From assembly GCA_024639445.1 (NCBI GenBank), contig JAHEIJ010000157.1, positions 1 to 5,847 of the forward strand: a stretch of 5,847 nucleotides of DNA. The letters run 5' to 3'. Each line of letters opens with the position of its first letter. The first letter of the stretch is position 1. The position numbers and the translations under genes are program-made. This DNA comes from Gammaproteobacteria bacterium (GTDB lineage Bacteria > Pseudomonadota > Gammaproteobacteria > UBA6429 > Thiohalophilaceae). Under the pieces are notes generated by a model. The model saw only the letters and a list, made by a program, of their open reading frames with translations, did not search any database and had not been told where the DNA came from. This document shows, in pieces, positions 4,099 through 5,847 of this stretch.

Positions 4099-4836
4099 AT
4101 TATCTTCCTCAAAAGTAATTAACGTGCCTGGACCTTCTTCAAATGACGACAACACACGTAGTCTGACATTGTATTTGCCCGCAAATTCCACGGCACGGAT
4201 TTGCAATACCTTGGAACCCAGGCTGGACATTTCCAGCATTTCCTCAAAGGTGATTTGGTCGAGTCGCCGTGCAGTAGGCACCACACGTGGGTCAGTGGTA
4301 TAGACCCCATCGACGTCAGTGTAAATATGACATTCGTCAGCCTTCAGTGCAGCGGCCAACGCAACTGCAGTGGTATCGGAACCGCCCCGTCCCAGCGTGG
4401 TGATATTGCCGTGCTCATCCCGCCCTTGAAAACCGGCCACAACCACAATACGGCCAGCTTCCAGATCCTCACGCATGTTTGATTCATCAATATCCAGGAT
4501 ACGTGCCTTGGTATGCGCACTATCAGTAAGGATATGAACCTGCGCGCCGGTATAGGAGACGGCAGGATAACCCTTTTTGTTGAGTGTCATGCTCAATAAA
4601 GCAATGGTCACCTGTTCACCGGTGGAAACCAGCACATCGTACTCACGTGGGTGGGGGTGATCAGAAACCTGCTGCGCCAGATCAATCAGCCGGTTGGTCT
4701 CGCCACTCATGGCAGACACCACGACAACAACATCGTGGCCCGCTTCACGCGCGGCAATCAGTTTATCCGCCACATTCTCGATTTTCTCGACTGTGCCGAC
4801 GGAAGTACCGCCATATTTTTGAACAATCAGCGCCAT
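3610..4836 (-). CDS. lysC: Aspartate kinase (lysine-sensitive type, alpha subunit)
   Basis: A complete 408-residue monofunctional aspartokinase, which phosphorylates aspartate with ATP, the first step towards lysine, threonine, methionine and diaminopimelate. The kinase domain (about 1-245) has KYGGTSVG (7-14), VVSAMSGETN (39-48), STGE (71-74), GRGGSDTTA (149-157) and YTDVDGVYTTDPR (172-184), covering substrate and nucleotide sites. Two ACT domains follow (about 263-335 and 343-405), with VPDEPGVA (269-276) and VGVGMRSHAGIASTMF (345-360) at the effector-binding edges. Length equals the B. subtilis aspartokinase II alpha subunit (408). No homoserine dehydrogenase domain is fused. The ATG at 4836 gives the conserved MALIVQKYGG start, but lacks a clear Shine-Dalgarno, whereas an internal start at 4098 has a strong one. 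The gene lies 95 bases after alaS and before csrA. Feedback by lysine and/or threonine is expected from the family; the specificity cannot be read with certainty. Confidence 0.98.
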   Translation of the reverse strand: MALIVQKYGGTSVGTVEKIENVADKLIAAREAGHDVVVVVSAMSGETNRLIDLAQQVSDHPHPREYDVLVSTGEQVTIALLSMTLNKKGYPAVSYTGAQVHILTDSAHTKARILDIDESNMREDLEAGRIVVVAGFQGRDEHGNITTLGRGGSDTTAVALAAALKADECHIYTDVDGVYTTDPRVVPTARRLDQITFEEMLEMSSLGSKVLQIRAVEFAGKYNVRLRVLSSFEEGPGTLITFEEDNMENPVISGIAFNRDEAKLTVLGVPDEPGVAHRILGPIGEANIEVDMIIQNVAADATTDFTFTVHRNDYDKALAVLKKTAGELGAREVNGDDGIVKISLVGVGMRSHAGIASTMFETLAKEGINIRMISTSEIKVSVVVDEKYLELGVRALHDAFNLEQAPAA

Positions 4837-4862
4837 AATGATCGAATACGAAAAAGGTGCTA

Positions 4863-4891
4863 ATTAAACACTACTTTAGGGAGCATGGAAA
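4863..4891 (-). promoter_or_regulatory. Candidate lysC promoter
   Basis: On the minus strand TTTCCA (4891-4886, 4 of 6) and TTTAAT (4868-4863, 5 of 6) are 17 bases apart, with an expected start about 20 bases before the lysC ATG. Just upstream is the 10-base palindrome TTGACGTCAA (4901-4910). Co-transcription with alaS remains possible, as no terminator is seen in the gap. Confidence 0.35.
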
Positions 4892-4931
4892 GGCAGCGAG
4901 TTGACGTCAAACAGTTGCGGCTTGATTCCAT

Positions 4932-5847
4932 TCAGGCGCCCAGCTTTTCGCGTACCCAATCGGGCACACTGGCAAGTGCAGCAGGAAGCGCCTGTGGCTG
5001 ATTGCCGCCTGCCTGAGCCATATCGGGACGGCCACCACCTTTACCACCAACCTGCTGCGCCACCACATTGACCAGTTCCCCGGCCTTGATGACCTGGGTT
5101 TGATCTTTGCTGACACCGGCCACCAAACTTACCTTCTCGTCCTGCACCGTGGCCAATACAATGGCGGATGAACCCAGCTTGTTCTTCAATTGATCGAGGG
5201 TATCACGCAACCCCTTGGGATCAGCCCCGTCCAGCTGTGCCGCCAGTACCTTGATGCCCTGAATGTCGACGGCCTGGTTTACCAGATCGTCCCCCTGGGA
5301 GCTGGCCAGCTTGCCCTTGAGTCGATCCAGCTCCTTCTCCAGGCTGCGGTTGCGATCCATCACCTGCATCACCCGCTCTTCAACGCCGGCGCGATCGGCT
5401 TTTAATAAACCGGCCATACTTTGCAGTTGATTCTCACCCTGTTGAATCCAGTTCAGGGCCTGCTGACCGGTTACGGCTTCGATGCGACGTACACCAGCGG
5501 CAATACCGGTTTCAGTAATGAGTTTGAACAGTCCGATGTCCCCAGTGCGGGTGACATGGGTTCCGCCACACAATTCAATTGAGAAATCACCCATACTGAG
5601 AACACGCACCTTGTCGCCATACTTCTCCCCAAACAGGGCCATCGCACCACTGTTGATGGCATCCTGATGAGACATGACGCGTGTCTCCACCGCCAGGTTA
5701 TTGCGGATTTGATCATTCACCAGAGTTTCGATTTCAAGCATCTGTTCGGGGGTAATGGGTTCAAAGTGGGAAAAATCGAAGCGCAGCCGATCAGCCTCCA
5801 CCAGGGAGCCTTTTTGAGTCACATGTTCACCCAAAACGCGGCGCAGG
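4932..5847 (-). CDS. alaS: Alanyl-tRNA synthetase, C-terminal part (5' end outside window)
   Basis: The frame is open to the right edge. About 304 residues are visible of a protein that is usually near 870. The TTG at 5834 is a Leu codon inside LRRVLGEHV, not a start. The visible part begins in the editing domain: QKGSLV...RLRFDFSHF is the conserved stretch after the HxxxH motif (outside the window), and CGGTHV (Cys at 5570-5568, His four residues later) is the CxxxH zinc/editing pair that clears Ser- and Gly-tRNA(Ala). A helical linker with coiled-coil character follows (VMQVMDRNRSLEKELDRL). The C-Ala/DHHA1 domain ends with the glycine-rich motif GGKGGGRPDMAQAGG and the usual tail. AlaRS charges tRNA(Ala) in the cytoplasm, recognising the G3-U70 pair. 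lysC follows 95 bases downstream. Confidence 0.98.
   Translation of the reverse strand, partial: LRRVLGEHVTQKGSLVEADRLRFDFSHFEPITPEQMLEIETLVNDQIRNNLAVETRVMSHQDAINSGAMALFGEKYGDKVRVLSMGDFSIELCGGTHVTRTGDIGLFKLITETGIAAGVRRIEAVTGQQALNWIQQGENQLQSMAGLLKADRAGVEERVMQVMDRNRSLEKELDRLKGKLASSQGDDLVNQAVDIQGIKVLAAQLDGADPKGLRDTLDQLKNKLGSSAIVLATVQDEKVSLVAGVSKDQTQVIKAGELVNVVAQQVGGKGGGRPDMAQAGGNQPQALPAALASVPDWVREKLGA

Noticed and set aside
4837..4931. Lysine riboswitch upstream of lysC
   Set aside because: The gap to alaS is 95 bases, too short for the roughly 170-base aptamer, and no conserved aptamer motifs are seen.
5832..5834. TTG as a start codon for the AlaRS-like frame
   Set aside because: The frame continues unbroken to the window edge with conserved AlaRS residues (LRRVLGEHV), so the TTG encodes an internal leucine.
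1..5847. CRISPR array, transposase, integrase, toxin-antitoxin or defence genes
   Set aside because: No regularly spaced repeats and no protein with such domains were found in any frame; the repeats at 2945-3118 are inverted and irregular.

Overview
This window reads as a chromosomal segment of a flagellated gammaproteobacterium with intermediate GC. The right two thirds hold, on the minus strand, alaS (3' part), lysC, csrA, tRNA-Ser(GCT) and tRNA-Arg(ACG). This order is known from pseudomonads and other gammaproteobacteria outside the Enterobacterales; E. coli has alaS-csrA-serV-argVYZQ without lysC. AlaRS, aspartokinase and CsrA are close to family consensus. The genus cannot be fixed from sequence alone.

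Layout. Positions 1-411 (+) carry the 3' part of a probable flagellar chaperone gene, flgN-like. A complete tRNA-Arg(CCT) follows at 476-552. A 322-base non-coding stretch with several inverted repeats then leads into a host-attachment-family gene (875-1324, +). A bidirectional terminator separates it from a convergent minus-strand pair: a NUDIX hydrolase of the ADP-ribose pyrophosphatase type (2461 to 1910) and a small outer-membrane beta-barrel protein (1883 to 1380). Upstream of these on the minus strand lie tRNA-Arg(ACG), with its own strong promoter and terminator, and tRNA-Ser(GCT). A hairpin-dense insert of about 200 bases comes next and ends in a second, truncated copy of the tRNA-Ser 5' end. 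Then come csrA, lysC and the C-terminal part of alaS, which runs off the right edge.

How the genes fit together. The minus-strand block is translation-related housekeeping (AlaRS, two tRNAs) with lysine/threonine/methionine/diaminopimelate biosynthesis entry (LysC) and a global RNA-binding regulator (CsrA). Two regulatory features are readable in the sequence. One is an in-frame internal start with a very good Shine-Dalgarno inside lysC, predicted to give a separate beta subunit. The other is a csrA leader with six GGA motifs, one matching the CsrA consensus core, which suggests autoregulation.

No clear new multi-gene system is present. The most unusual structure is the tRNA-Ser 5' duplication joined to back-to-back perfect hairpins (about 2896-3118), which looks like a tRNA-associated repeat or small mobile element.
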